DNA of 5,982 nucleotides, from contig JACMNW010000431.1 in assembly GCA_014378345.1 (NCBI GenBank), positions 1 to 5,982 of the forward strand. The letters are read 5' to 3'. The notes beneath the pieces are model-generated. The model saw nothing but the letters and a program-made list of their open reading frames with translations, did not search any database and was not told where the DNA came from. This document shows positions 1 to 5,722 of this stretch, piece after piece (within the stretch, counting starts at the first letter, position 1; each line of letters begins with the position of its first letter). This stretch comes from Pseudorhodobacter sp. GTDB lineage: Bacteria; Pseudomonadota; Alphaproteobacteria; Rhodobacterales; Rhodobacteraceae. A program made the translations under genes and the position numbers.

Positions 1-537
1 AATGGTGCCGAAGAAGCGCGGGAAGGAATATCCGTCGACGAAAGCGGTCTCGTCGAGTTCTTTTGGTACTCCGCCCATGAAGCCTTCGAGTATCCAGACG
101 GCAAGAAGGATGTTAAACAAGCAATGAGCGAGTGCCACGGCGATGTGGGTATCGAACAGCCCCACCGCCGAATACAGTTGAAAGAACGGCAGCGCGAAGA
201 CGGCGGCGGGGGCCATGCGATTGGTCAGCAGCCAGAAGAACAACTGCTTGTCACCAAGAAAGCGGTAGCGTGAAAAGGCGTAGGCCGCAGGCAGCGCCAC
301 AAGCACGGAAATCACTGTGTTTAAAGACACATAGATGATAGAGTTGATGTAGCCCCAATACCATGTGGGATCGGTAAAAATCACCCGGTAGTTTTCCAGC
401 GTCCACGTTTTGGGAAACAGCGAAAAGCCGGAAAGGATTTCATTGGTGGTCTTGAAGCTCATCGCGACCAGCCAGTAGATCGGCAGCATCAGGAACAGGA
501 TGTAGACGATTGGAATTAATGAACGTTTGCGCATCAT
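1..537 (-). CDS. ABC transporter permease, MalG/GlpQ-type (3' end missing, cut by window edge)
   Basis: Inner-membrane permease subunit of a CUT1-type carbohydrate/polyol importer, the second of two permeases in this operon. I translated it from the sequence: 179 codons are present with no stop, and roughly 100 residues are missing to the left compared with the usual 270-285. Hydrophobic segments lie at about residues 8-28, 63-88, 98-125 and 130-152. From about residue 157 the cytoplasmic EAA coupling loop begins (KELDETAFVDG, then F and I at the cut), which docks on the ATPases. Three in-frame ATGs exist at 543, 537 and 534. I chose 537 because AGGA sits 5 nt upstream; 543 would have no room for a ribosome site, while 534 is also possible. 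The start lies 7 nt after the stop of the preceding permease, so the two are co-translated. The resemblance to GlpQ of the rhizobial glycerol transporter is a recognition call; the substrate is uncertain. Confidence 0.9.
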   Translation of the reverse strand, partial: MMRKRSLIPIVYILFLMLPIYWLVAMSFKTTNEILSGFSLFPKTWTLENYRVIFTDPTWYWGYINSIIYVSLNTVISVLVALPAAYAFSRYRFLGDKQLFFWLLTNRMAPAAVFALPFFQLYSAVGLFDTHIAVALAHCLFNILLAVWILEGFMGGVPKELDETAFVDGYSFPRFFGTI

Positions 538-544
538 AGGCATC

Positions 545-1411
545 CTATTTGGCGTCATTGCGGGTCATCAGCGTATAGAACAGCCACGAGACCAAAAGCG
601 TGATTGCAAAGTAGATCAGCGACATCGCGGCAGCGGGGCCAAGATCGAACTGGCCAAGGGCGATTTTTACAAGGTCGATCGACAGAAGCGTGGTCGAATT
701 ACCGGGGCCTCCGCCAGTTAAAACAAAGGGTTCGGTATAGATGTTAAAGCTGTCCATGAAGCGCAGAAGGATGGCTATGGTCAGCACCTGCTTCATCTTT
801 GGCAGCTGGATGAAGCGGAAAACCGACCAGTTCGATGCACCGTCAATCCGCGCCGCTTGGTAGTAGGCGTCGGGGATTGACACGAGCCCCGCATAGGCCA
901 GCAGCACCACAAGTGACGTCCAATGCCAGACATCCATCACGATGATCGTAATCCAAGCCGCCAGCGGATTTTGCGTCATGTCATAAGTGATACCAAGGGT
1001 ATGGTTCAGGAAATAACCCACCAGCCCAATGTCGGGCAGCGTGAAGATGTTCCACATCGCACCCACCACATTCCACGGGATCAGCATTGGCAGGGCCATC
1101 AAGACCAGGCAAACCGGCACCCAAAAGCCCTGACGCGGCATGGCGAGGGCGATGACAACACCAAGTGGGATTTGGATCAGCAGAATGATGCCGGTGAACA
1201 GAAACTGGCGGCCAAGCGAGGCGTGAAAGCGTTCCGACCGCAGCAATTGTTCAAACCAGTCAAGGCCTTGCCAGAAAAACACATTGTCGCCAAAGGTTTC
1301 CTGCACCGAATAGTTGACCACCGTCATCATGGGGATCAGCGCGTTGAACGCAACCAGCAGAAGCACGGGCAGCACAAAGAACCAGGCTTTTTGATTTTCG
1401 GTTTTCATCAT
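545..1411 (-). CDS. ABC transporter permease, MalF/GlpP-type
   Basis: First inner-membrane permease of the importer, 288 residues, the usual length for this family. Predicted membrane helices lie at about residues 10-32, 68-92, 98-120, 152-175, 209-230 and 259-282, six in all. The EAA loop between helices 4 and 5 is well preserved at about 180-204 (YYQAARIDGAS, ending in IQLP), the site that contacts the ATPase Q-loop region. A TEPFVLTGGGPGNST stretch at about 226-240 is typical of CUT1 permeases. The first ATG (1411) overlaps the upstream ATPase stop in an ATGA arrangement; a second ATG at 1408 would give a one-base TGATG overlap. AAGG lies 4 nt before the first ATG and 7 nt before the second, so the second may be the real start. 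It pairs with the downstream permease at 1-537 to form the channel. It resembles GlpP most, but the transported solute is inferred only from the family. Confidence 0.95.
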   Translation of the reverse strand: MMKTENQKAWFFVLPVLLLVAFNALIPMMTVVNYSVQETFGDNVFFWQGLDWFEQLLRSERFHASLGRQFLFTGIILLIQIPLGVVIALAMPRQGFWVPVCLVLMALPMLIPWNVVGAMWNIFTLPDIGLVGYFLNHTLGITYDMTQNPLAAWITIIVMDVWHWTSLVVLLAYAGLVSIPDAYYQAARIDGASNWSVFRFIQLPKMKQVLTIAILLRFMDSFNIYTEPFVLTGGGPGNSTTLLSIDLVKIALGQFDLGPAAAMSLIYFAITLLVSWLFYTLMTRNDAK

Positions 1412-2487
1412 GCAGCCTTTGCGGGTGAGGTGGCAATCCAGCCATCGCGGTAAAGTCTTGTTTGTGCTGCGTTAAACGCCAGATGCACAGCATCGCCCTG
1501 GCCCGGCACCGGGCCGTCGATCACGGCGGCGATGCGTTGATCGCCCACCATCGCCTCCACCACATTGTGCCGGCCAATGTCGGAAACCTTGCGGATCACA
1601 GCAGGCAGGCCTTGTGGTGCAAGCGATACGAATTCCGGGCGGATGCCGATTTCAAACTTGCCAAAGCCGGAATTGATCGGCCCTTCCAATGCCACCGGAT
1701 GCCCCCCAAGCAAAGGCACGCCTTCGCGCAATTCGCATTTCAGCACGTTCATGCCGGGGGAGCCGATGAAGTGGCCGACAAAGGTATGTTGCGGGCGTTC
1801 AAACAAATCGACCGGTGTGCCGATTTGCACAACTTCGCCGTCCTGCATCACCACCACCTGATCGGCAAAGGTCAGCGCTTCGGTCTGATCATGCGTCACA
1901 TAAATCATCGTGGCGCGCACGCGTTGATGCAGTTCTTTCAGTTTGGACCGAAGTTTCCATTTCAGATGCGGGTCGATCATGGTCAGTGGTTCGTCGAACA
2001 TCACGACATTCACATCGTCACGCACCAGACCCCGGCCCATGGAAATTTTCTGCTTCACGTCGGGCGACAGGCCGGAGGCGCGATTTTTAAGCATGGCCGT
2101 GACTTCCAGCATTTCGGCAATCTCATGCACGCGTTTGGCAACGCGCGCTTCATCCACACCGCGATTGCGCAGCGGGAAGGCAAGGTTATCGTATACGGTC
2201 ATCGTGTCGTAGATCACCGGAAACTGGAACACTTGCGCGATGTTGCGTTTATCCGGTGGCACGGTCGTCACATCGCGGTCATTGAACAGAATCTTGCCAT
2301 GCGACGGGATCAGCAGACCGGAAATAATGTTCAAAAGCGTGGACTTACCGCATCCCGATGGGCCAAGCAGCGCATAAGCACCGCCATCTTGCCAATCAAC
2401 ATCTATTTGTTTCAACGCATAATCGGACGGCGAGGTTGGGTTCGCCGAATAGCTGTGCCGCAGGTTTTGCAGGGTGATTTTTGCCAT
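1408..2487 (-). CDS. ABC transporter ATP-binding protein, GlpT/MalK-type, with degenerate signature motif
   Basis: Cytoplasmic ATPase subunit, 359 residues, usual length for MalK-like proteins with a C-terminal TOBE/regulatory region (about 240-355). Visible motifs in order: Walker A GPSGCGKS at 42-49, Q-loop glutamine 88 (FQFP), signature at 140-144, Walker B VVMFDE at 161-166 with catalytic glutamate 166, D-loop TMID at 169-172, and H-loop YVTHDQ with histidine 199. The oddity is the signature: the expected LSGGQ reads LSPDV, followed by KQKISMGRG. The partner ATPase at 2500-3564 has a normal signature but lacks the H-loop histidine, so the two probably work as an obligate heterodimer. The gene starts 12 nt after the partner's stop. 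Its ribosome site GAAGGG overlaps that stop codon, implying translational coupling. The ending of the ATPase domain (FIGSPGMNV) matches the GlpT type of the glycerol importer, as I recall that family. Confidence 0.95.
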   Translation of the reverse strand: MAKITLQNLRHSYSANPTSPSDYALKQIDVDWQDGGAYALLGPSGCGKSTLLNIISGLLIPSHGKILFNDRDVTTVPPDKRNIAQVFQFPVIYDTMTVYDNLAFPLRNRGVDEARVAKRVHEIAEMLEVTAMLKNRASGLSPDVKQKISMGRGLVRDDVNVVMFDEPLTMIDPHLKWKLRSKLKELHQRVRATMIYVTHDQTEALTFADQVVVMQDGEVVQIGTPVDLFERPQHTFVGHFIGSPGMNVLKCELREGVPLLGGHPVALEGPINSGFGKFEIGIRPEFVSLAPQGLPAVIRKVSDIGRHNVVEAMVGDQRIAAVIDGPVPGQGDAVHLAFNAAQTRLYRDGWIATSPAKAA

Positions 2488-2499
2488 GATGTCAGCCCT

Positions 2500-3564
2500 T
2501 CAAGCCACAAGTGCGCCATCGGGCGCGAAATAGAAACATTTGGACGGATCCATGTAGAACGCGTGATCAGTGCCGACTTTGTAGGGATGCACACCGGGGG
2601 CAAGCGATACCCAAGACCCATCACCAAGCGTGAAATGGGCAGAGCTTTCTGAGCCGCTAAGTTCCGTCACCGATACCTTGCCATGCAGTTCCACCTGATC
2701 ACCGCCCATCCGCACCGGGCTTACATGATGCGGGCGGATCGCAACCGTATAGGCACCGTCGCGCAAATCGGCAGCCTTACCTGATAATTCCCATTGCACG
2801 CCATTGGCCAGCCGCGCGCGGCGCCCCTGTTTGGTGACTTCGGCCGCATTGATCGGCGGCTGCGAAAACACCCGCGCCGAGGTCAGGTTTTGCGGATGGC
2901 GGTAAATTTCAGCGGTTGCGCCAAATTGGGTGACGGCACCGTCATCCATAAGTGCAGTGTAGCCGCCCAGCATCAGCGCCTCTTCGGGTTCCGACGTGGC
3001 ATAGACCACAACCGCCCCGCGCCCGGCAAAAAGATCAGGCAGTTGATCACGCAGTTCTTCGCGCAGTTTGTAATCAAGGTTCGCCAGCGGCTCGTCAAGG
3101 AACACCGCGGTGCTTTCCTTGGCAATCGCCCGGGCAAGCGCCGTGCGCTGTTGTTGGCCACCAGACAATTCATGCGGACGACGCTTCAACATGGGGCGCA
3201 GACGCAAAACGTCGGCGGCGGCTTCCACCCTGCCCTGAATTTCGGATTTCGCCATGCCCGCTACGCGCAGCGGCGATGCGATATTATCAAACACCGTCAT
3301 ATGCGGGTAATTGACAAAAAACTGGTGCACCAAACTGATGTTGCGTTTTTGCGGGCTGTCTTTGGTTACGTCTTGACCATTCATCAGAATTTGGCCCGAT
3401 GTGGCGCGTGCAAGCCCTGCCATCACCTTGATCAGCGATGTTTTTCCCGCCCCCGTGGCCCCCAACAGCACGTTAAACGCGCCCGGTTGCAGCACCAGAT
3501 TGGTAGGCTTTACATGCGTAATTCCACCGATGCGGCTGGTAATTTGTCGTAGCTCAAGAGCCAT
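2500..3564 (-). CDS. ABC transporter ATP-binding protein, GlpS/MalK-type, lacking the H-loop histidine
   Basis: Cytoplasmic ATPase subunit, 354 residues, first of the two ATPases in the operon. Motifs: Walker A GATGAGKT at 35-42, Q-loop glutamine 81 (VHQFF), canonical signature LSGGQ at 133-137, Walker B VFLDE at 154-158 with glutamate 158, and D-loop ANLD at 161-164. Where MalK proteins have YVTHD, this one has YATSE (188-192), so the switch histidine is replaced by serine 191. From about residue 235 onward a TOBE/OB-like region follows (VAIRPHHV at 274-281), as in MalK. Start at 3564: AAGGA lies 9 nt upstream. The gene follows the binding-protein gene after a 125-nt gap with hairpins and precedes the second ATPase by 12 nt. 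The intact catalytic glutamate shows that it is not simply a dead subunit; the asymmetric-heterodimer reading is inference from motifs. It resembles GlpS most closely. Confidence 0.95.
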   Translation of the reverse strand: MALELRQITSRIGGITHVKPTNLVLQPGAFNVLLGATGAGKTSLIKVMAGLARATSGQILMNGQDVTKDSPQKRNISLVHQFFVNYPHMTVFDNIASPLRVAGMAKSEIQGRVEAAADVLRLRPMLKRRPHELSGGQQQRTALARAIAKESTAVFLDEPLANLDYKLREELRDQLPDLFAGRGAVVVYATSEPEEALMLGGYTALMDDGAVTQFGATAEIYRHPQNLTSARVFSQPPINAAEVTKQGRRARLANGVQWELSGKAADLRDGAYTVAIRPHHVSPVRMGGDQVELHGKVSVTELSGSESSAHFTLGDGSWVSLAPGVHPYKVGTDHAFYMDPSKCFYFAPDGALVA

Positions 3565-3573
3565 CTTGGTTTT

Positions 3574-3578
3574 TCCTT
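3574..3578 (-). promoter_or_regulatory. Ribosome binding site AAGGA of the GlpS-type ATPase
   Basis: AAGGA read on the minus strand lies 9 nt before the ATG at 3564. It supports that start and shows that the ATPase block can be translated independently after the hairpin-containing gap. Confidence 0.6.
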
Positions 3579-3619
3579 AGAAGTACTGGGCCAAATGTGA
3601 ATGGCGGCGCCTGCGGCAG

Positions 3620-3644
3620 GAACCGGGGCAACGTGCCCCGGTTC
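3620..3644 (-). promoter_or_regulatory. mRNA hairpin 1 (11-bp perfect stem, 3-nt loop)
   Basis: GAACCGGGGCA at 3620-3630 pairs perfectly with TGCCCCGGTTC at 3634-3644 around a 3-nt loop, giving a very stable stem. In the direction of transcription it is followed by CTGCCGCAGG and no T-run, so it does not look like a standard intrinsic terminator. A role in RNA stabilisation or partial termination is inferred. Confidence 0.65.
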
Positions 3645-3648
3645 TGAT

Positions 3649-3673
3649 TTGCCCGGGATACGCCCCCGGGCAA
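3649..3673 (-). promoter_or_regulatory. mRNA hairpin 2 (9-bp perfect stem, 7-nt loop)
   Basis: TTGCCCGGG at 3649-3657 pairs with CCCGGGCAA at 3665-3673. It is the first hairpin met by RNA polymerase, 16 nt past the stop of the binding-protein gene, and only 4 nt separate it from hairpin 1. No T-run follows. Its position at the 3' end of the binding-protein reading frame suits protection from exonuclease decay. Confidence 0.65.
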
Positions 3674-3689
3674 TGTTACCAAAGCAAGC

Positions 3690-5429
3690 TTATTTTGCTG
3701 CCCATTGCTTGATCAACTCTTCATAGTTGATCGTCACGCCTTGCTCTTTTTCATTTTCAAGCTTGGCATGTGGGCCGCCTTCTTTGCCCAGCCATTCGGA
3801 CGGGTCCTTAGGCTCGTTCAGGCGAGGGCCGCAACCACCGTAAACATTGGCTGCTTCATCTGCCTGCTGCATCCGGGCCATGGTGATATCCATTTCCTCG
3901 GCCAGACGGTCCATCGCTTCTTGTGGTGTGAACGCGCCAGAATTGACGTCACCGATTTGCTGCCACCAGATTTGTGCCAGTTTCGGATAGTCAGGCACGT
4001 TGATGCCGGTTGGCGACCAACGCACACGGTCGGGTGAGCGGTAGAATTCTACCAAACCACCAAGTTTAGGTGCGCGTTCGGTAAAGCTTTCGTGGTTGAC
4101 CGTGCTGTTGCGGATGAAGGTCAGGCCAACCTGGCTTTTCTTCACATCAACAGTTTTGGATACGGCGAACTGAGCGTACAGCCAAGCAGCCTGTGCGCGG
4201 TCGTCAGGGGTGGATTTGAGGAACGTCCACGATCCCACATCCTGATAGCCAACCTTTTGGCCTTCTTTCCAGTACGGCCCATGTGGCGATGGTGCCATGC
4301 GCCACAGCGGAGTGCCAGAATCGTCAACCGTGTTGTTGCCTTCGGATTTTGGTTTTACCATGTCGGCAGTAAAGGCGGTGTACCAGAAGATTTGCTGGGC
4401 CACGTTGCCTTGGCTAAGCGCAGGCAATGATTGATAGAAATCATAGCTTGCAGCCCCTGGAGGCGCGTATTTGCGCAGCCATTCATCCCACTTCGCTACT
4501 GCGAACACCGATGCCGGGCCGTTTGCTTCACCGCCACGTGACACGGACGATCCAGCTGGGTTACAGCTGCCTTTTTCCATCCGGATGCCCCATTCGTCGA
4601 TTGGAACACCGTTCGGCTCTCCGGGGGATCCTGCCCCAGCCATAGAAAGCCACGCGTCTGTCATCCGCCAGCCAAGATCCGGCGCACGTTTGCCGTAATC
4701 CATGTGGCCAAAGATTTGCGTACCGTCAATTTCTTTCACGTCATTGGTGAAGAATTCGGCGATGTCTTCGTAGGCCGACCAGTTGACCGGAACACCCAGA
4801 TCATAGCCATATTTGGCCTTGAACGCGGTTTTCAGATCTTCACGGTCGAACCAGTCTTTACGAAACCAATATAGGTTCGCAAACTGCTGGTCGGGCAATT
4901 GCCACAACTTGCCATCCGGCCCAGTGGTAAAGCTGGTGCCCATAAAGTCTGGCAGATCAAGACCGGGGTTGGTGGTTCCAGCCCAGCCGCCAGCCATTTG
5001 GTCGGTCAGGTTGTAGGCCAGTTGCAGGCGCGAATGGGTGCCGATCAGATCGCTGTCATTGACGTAGCCGTCATACAGGTTCCGGTTGGTTTGCATTTGG
5101 GTTTGCACCGCCTGCACAACTTCGCCTTCGCCAAGGATCTGGTGATTTACCTTGATCCCGGTGATTTCGAAAAAGGCCTTGGCAAGCACTTCGGATTCGT
5201 AGGAATGGGTTGGAATCCCCTCCGACAGAACGTTGATTTCCATGCCCGCAAATGGTTCTGCGGCCTTGATGAACCAATCCATTTCGGCTGTCTGATCTTC
5301 TTTTGAAAGCGTCGACGGCTGAAATTCGGATTCAATCCATTTTTGTGCTGCAGCTGCGTCCGCAAACGCAGCCTGCGACCCCGCAATAACGGCTGAAACC
5401 GCTACCGCGGAGAGAAGATACTTCCGCAT
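3690..5429 (-). CDS. Periplasmic solute-binding protein of ABC importer, GlpV-type
   Basis: Captures the transported solute in the periplasm and delivers it to the permease pair. It has 579 residues, long for a CUT1 binding protein (often 400-450) but fitting the GlpV glycerol-binding type of about 570-580. A signal peptide is clear: RK at 2-3, a hydrophobic core at about 4-18, and a likely cut after AFA at 23. The mature protein carries the usual binding-protein pattern near the start (EINVLSEGIPTHSYESEV, 64-81; FFEITGIKV, 86-94) and aromatic-rich stretches such as LYWFRKDWF (186-194), FWY (348-350) and IWWQQ (487-491). It has only two cysteines, C289 and C533. The start at 5429 is fixed by a strong GGGAGGAG ribosome site and the signal peptide. 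It is the first gene of the operon, with its own promoter upstream and hairpins downstream, consistent with high expression. Glycerol is the family precedent; another polyol or sugar is possible. Confidence 0.95.
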   Translation of the reverse strand: MRKYLLSAVAVSAVIAGSQAAFADAAAAQKWIESEFQPSTLSKEDQTAEMDWFIKAAEPFAGMEINVLSEGIPTHSYESEVLAKAFFEITGIKVNHQILGEGEVVQAVQTQMQTNRNLYDGYVNDSDLIGTHSRLQLAYNLTDQMAGGWAGTTNPGLDLPDFMGTSFTTGPDGKLWQLPDQQFANLYWFRKDWFDREDLKTAFKAKYGYDLGVPVNWSAYEDIAEFFTNDVKEIDGTQIFGHMDYGKRAPDLGWRMTDAWLSMAGAGSPGEPNGVPIDEWGIRMEKGSCNPAGSSVSRGGEANGPASVFAVAKWDEWLRKYAPPGAASYDFYQSLPALSQGNVAQQIFWYTAFTADMVKPKSEGNNTVDDSGTPLWRMAPSPHGPYWKEGQKVGYQDVGSWTFLKSTPDDRAQAAWLYAQFAVSKTVDVKKSQVGLTFIRNSTVNHESFTERAPKLGGLVEFYRSPDRVRWSPTGINVPDYPKLAQIWWQQIGDVNSGAFTPQEAMDRLAEEMDITMARMQQADEAANVYGGCGPRLNEPKDPSEWLGKEGGPHAKLENEKEQGVTINYEELIKQWAAK

Positions 5430-5434
5430 CCCTT

Positions 5435-5442
5435 CTCCTCCC
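5435..5442 (-). promoter_or_regulatory. Strong Shine-Dalgarno sequence of the binding-protein gene
   Basis: GGGAGGAG on the minus strand lies 5 nt before the ATG at 5429, a near-perfect complement to the 16S 3' end. It is the strongest ribosome site in the window and fits the expected high level of the binding protein. Confidence 0.75.
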
Positions 5443-5453
5443 TGAGATATGAT

Positions 5454-5466
5454 GGACCAGTTTTGT
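5454..5466. repeat. 13-bp direct repeat copy A, candidate operator
   Basis: GGACCAGTTTTGT on the plus strand matches copy B at 5526-5538 in 11 of 13 positions. It lies just downstream of the predicted transcription start. It also contains a small dyad, CCAG-TTTTGT-CTGG (5457-5470). A 7-bp inverted partner of ACCAGTT occurs at 5489-5495 within the promoter spacer. Confidence 0.45.
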
Positions 5467-5474
5467 CTGGCTGT

Positions 5475-5507
5475 ACTATAAACAGATTAACTGGTGCGTT
5501 CTGTCAA
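5475..5507 (-). promoter_or_regulatory. Candidate promoter of the transporter operon
   Basis: On the minus strand a consensus TTGACA (-35) lies at 5502-5507. The best -10 match is TATAGT at 5475-5480 (5 of 6), but the spacer is then 21 nt, longer than the ideal 17. TTTATA at 5477-5482 gives 19 nt with a poorer match. An AT-rich stretch (5508-5520) sits directly upstream and could act as an UP-like element. The start would fall near 5468, leaving a leader of about 40 nt. The suboptimal spacer suggests dependence on an activator; this is inference. Confidence 0.5.
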
Positions 5508-5525
5508 ACTAAATTATTAGTAGTT

Positions 5526-5538
5526 GGGTCAGTTTTGT
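5526..5538. repeat. 13-bp direct repeat copy B, candidate operator
   Basis: GGGTCAGTTTTGT on the plus strand is the second copy of the repeat at 5454-5466, 72 bp away (about seven helical turns) and about 20 bp upstream of the -35 box. The two copies bracket the core promoter, as expected for a regulator that loops or binds cooperatively. The regulator is not in the window. Confidence 0.45.
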
Positions 5539-5554
5539 GGTATTTGTGCTTTAA

Positions 5555-5572
5555 TACATTGATTACATTGTA
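5555..5572. promoter_or_regulatory. Imperfect inverted repeat upstream of the promoter, candidate regulator site
   Basis: TACATTG-ATTA-CATTGTA forms two 7-bp arms with one mismatched pair and a 4-bp centre, in AT-rich DNA some 50 bp upstream of the -35 box. The same stretch reads on the minus strand as a tandem 9-mer, CAATGTAAT/CAATGTATT. Either form could be a transcription-factor site at an activator-like distance. No specific family is recognised. Confidence 0.35.
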
Positions 5573-5658
5573 AAAGAATTTGTGATACTGGCTGTGTCGG
5601 CGGCGTTCAAAGCAGACGGAATATGGGAAAGCAACGACTGTTCCATTGCTGCAACTGC

Positions 5659-5700
5659 AAAACTATCACGCCCGCGCTTTGGTCAGAAGGCGGGCGTGAT
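5659..5700 (-). terminator. Rho-independent terminator of the oxidoreductase gene
   Basis: ATCACGCCCGC (5665-5675) and GCGGGCGTGAT (5690-5700) form a perfect 11-bp GC-rich stem. CTT/AAG (5677-5679 with 5687-5689) can extend it past a one-base bulge. Read on the minus strand the stem is followed by AGTTTTGC, a short run of four T at 5659-5662. It starts 22 nt after the oxidoreductase stop codon. The T-run is short, so some readthrough is possible. Confidence 0.7.
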
Positions 5701-5722
5701 GGCAGAGATTTTACAGTTTTCG

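Larger units (their letters stand above)
3565..3689 (-). other. Intercistronic gap with tandem hairpins between binding-protein and ATPase genes
   Basis: This is the only sizeable gap inside the operon, 125 nt against 12 nt, a 4-nt overlap and 7 nt elsewhere. It holds two back-to-back GC-rich hairpins (listed separately), a weak third one (CCTG/CAGG around 3610-3620), and the ribosome site of the ATPase gene (AAGGA, 3574-3578). There is no run of T after either hairpin in the transcribed direction and no coding potential that I can support. The likely role, by analogy with binding-protein operons such as malE-malF, is to block 3' decay of the binding-protein message or cause partial termination so that the binding protein is made in excess. 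Confidence 0.6.
5430..5722. other. Non-coding region between the oxidoreductase and the transporter operon
   Basis: A stretch of 293 nt, noticeably more AT-rich than the flanking genes between about 5450 and 5580. From right to left it holds the oxidoreductase terminator, a short tandem hexamer CTGCAA x2 (5649-5660), a featureless part (about 5580-5648), the dyad and direct repeats, the promoter and the ribosome site. I find no supportable small gene or RNA gene in it. Confidence 0.7.

Noticed and set aside
923..1453. 176-codon open frame on the plus strand, antisense to the first permease
   Set aside because: The composition is highly hydrophilic and His/Gln-rich, mirroring a membrane protein on the other strand. 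No independent support.
1462..2652. 396-codon open frame on the plus strand, antisense to the GlpT-type ATPase
   Set aside because: It is fully opposite two well-supported ATPase genes, has an implausible histidine-rich composition, matches no family I recognise and has no convincing ribosome site. It is a shadow frame caused by codon bias.
2794..3552. 252-codon open frame on the plus strand, antisense to the GlpS-type ATPase
   Set aside because: Same reasoning: basic and histidine-rich composition, no recognisable domain, and complete overlap with a gene carrying all major ABC motifs.
3620..3673. Reading the two hairpins as an intrinsic terminator ending the operon after the binding protein
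   Set aside because: Neither stem is followed by a T-run on the minus strand, and the next genes complete the same transporter with no obvious promoter in the 125-nt gap.
5509..5520. CTAAATTATTAG as an operator palindrome
   Set aside because: Only four bases pair on each side in AT-rich DNA, which is expected by chance. It is better seen as AT-rich sequence upstream of the -35 box.
5649..5660. Tandem hexamer CTGCAA x2 as a possible microsatellite or operator
   Set aside because: Only two units and located directly downstream of the terminator hairpin. This is likely chance.
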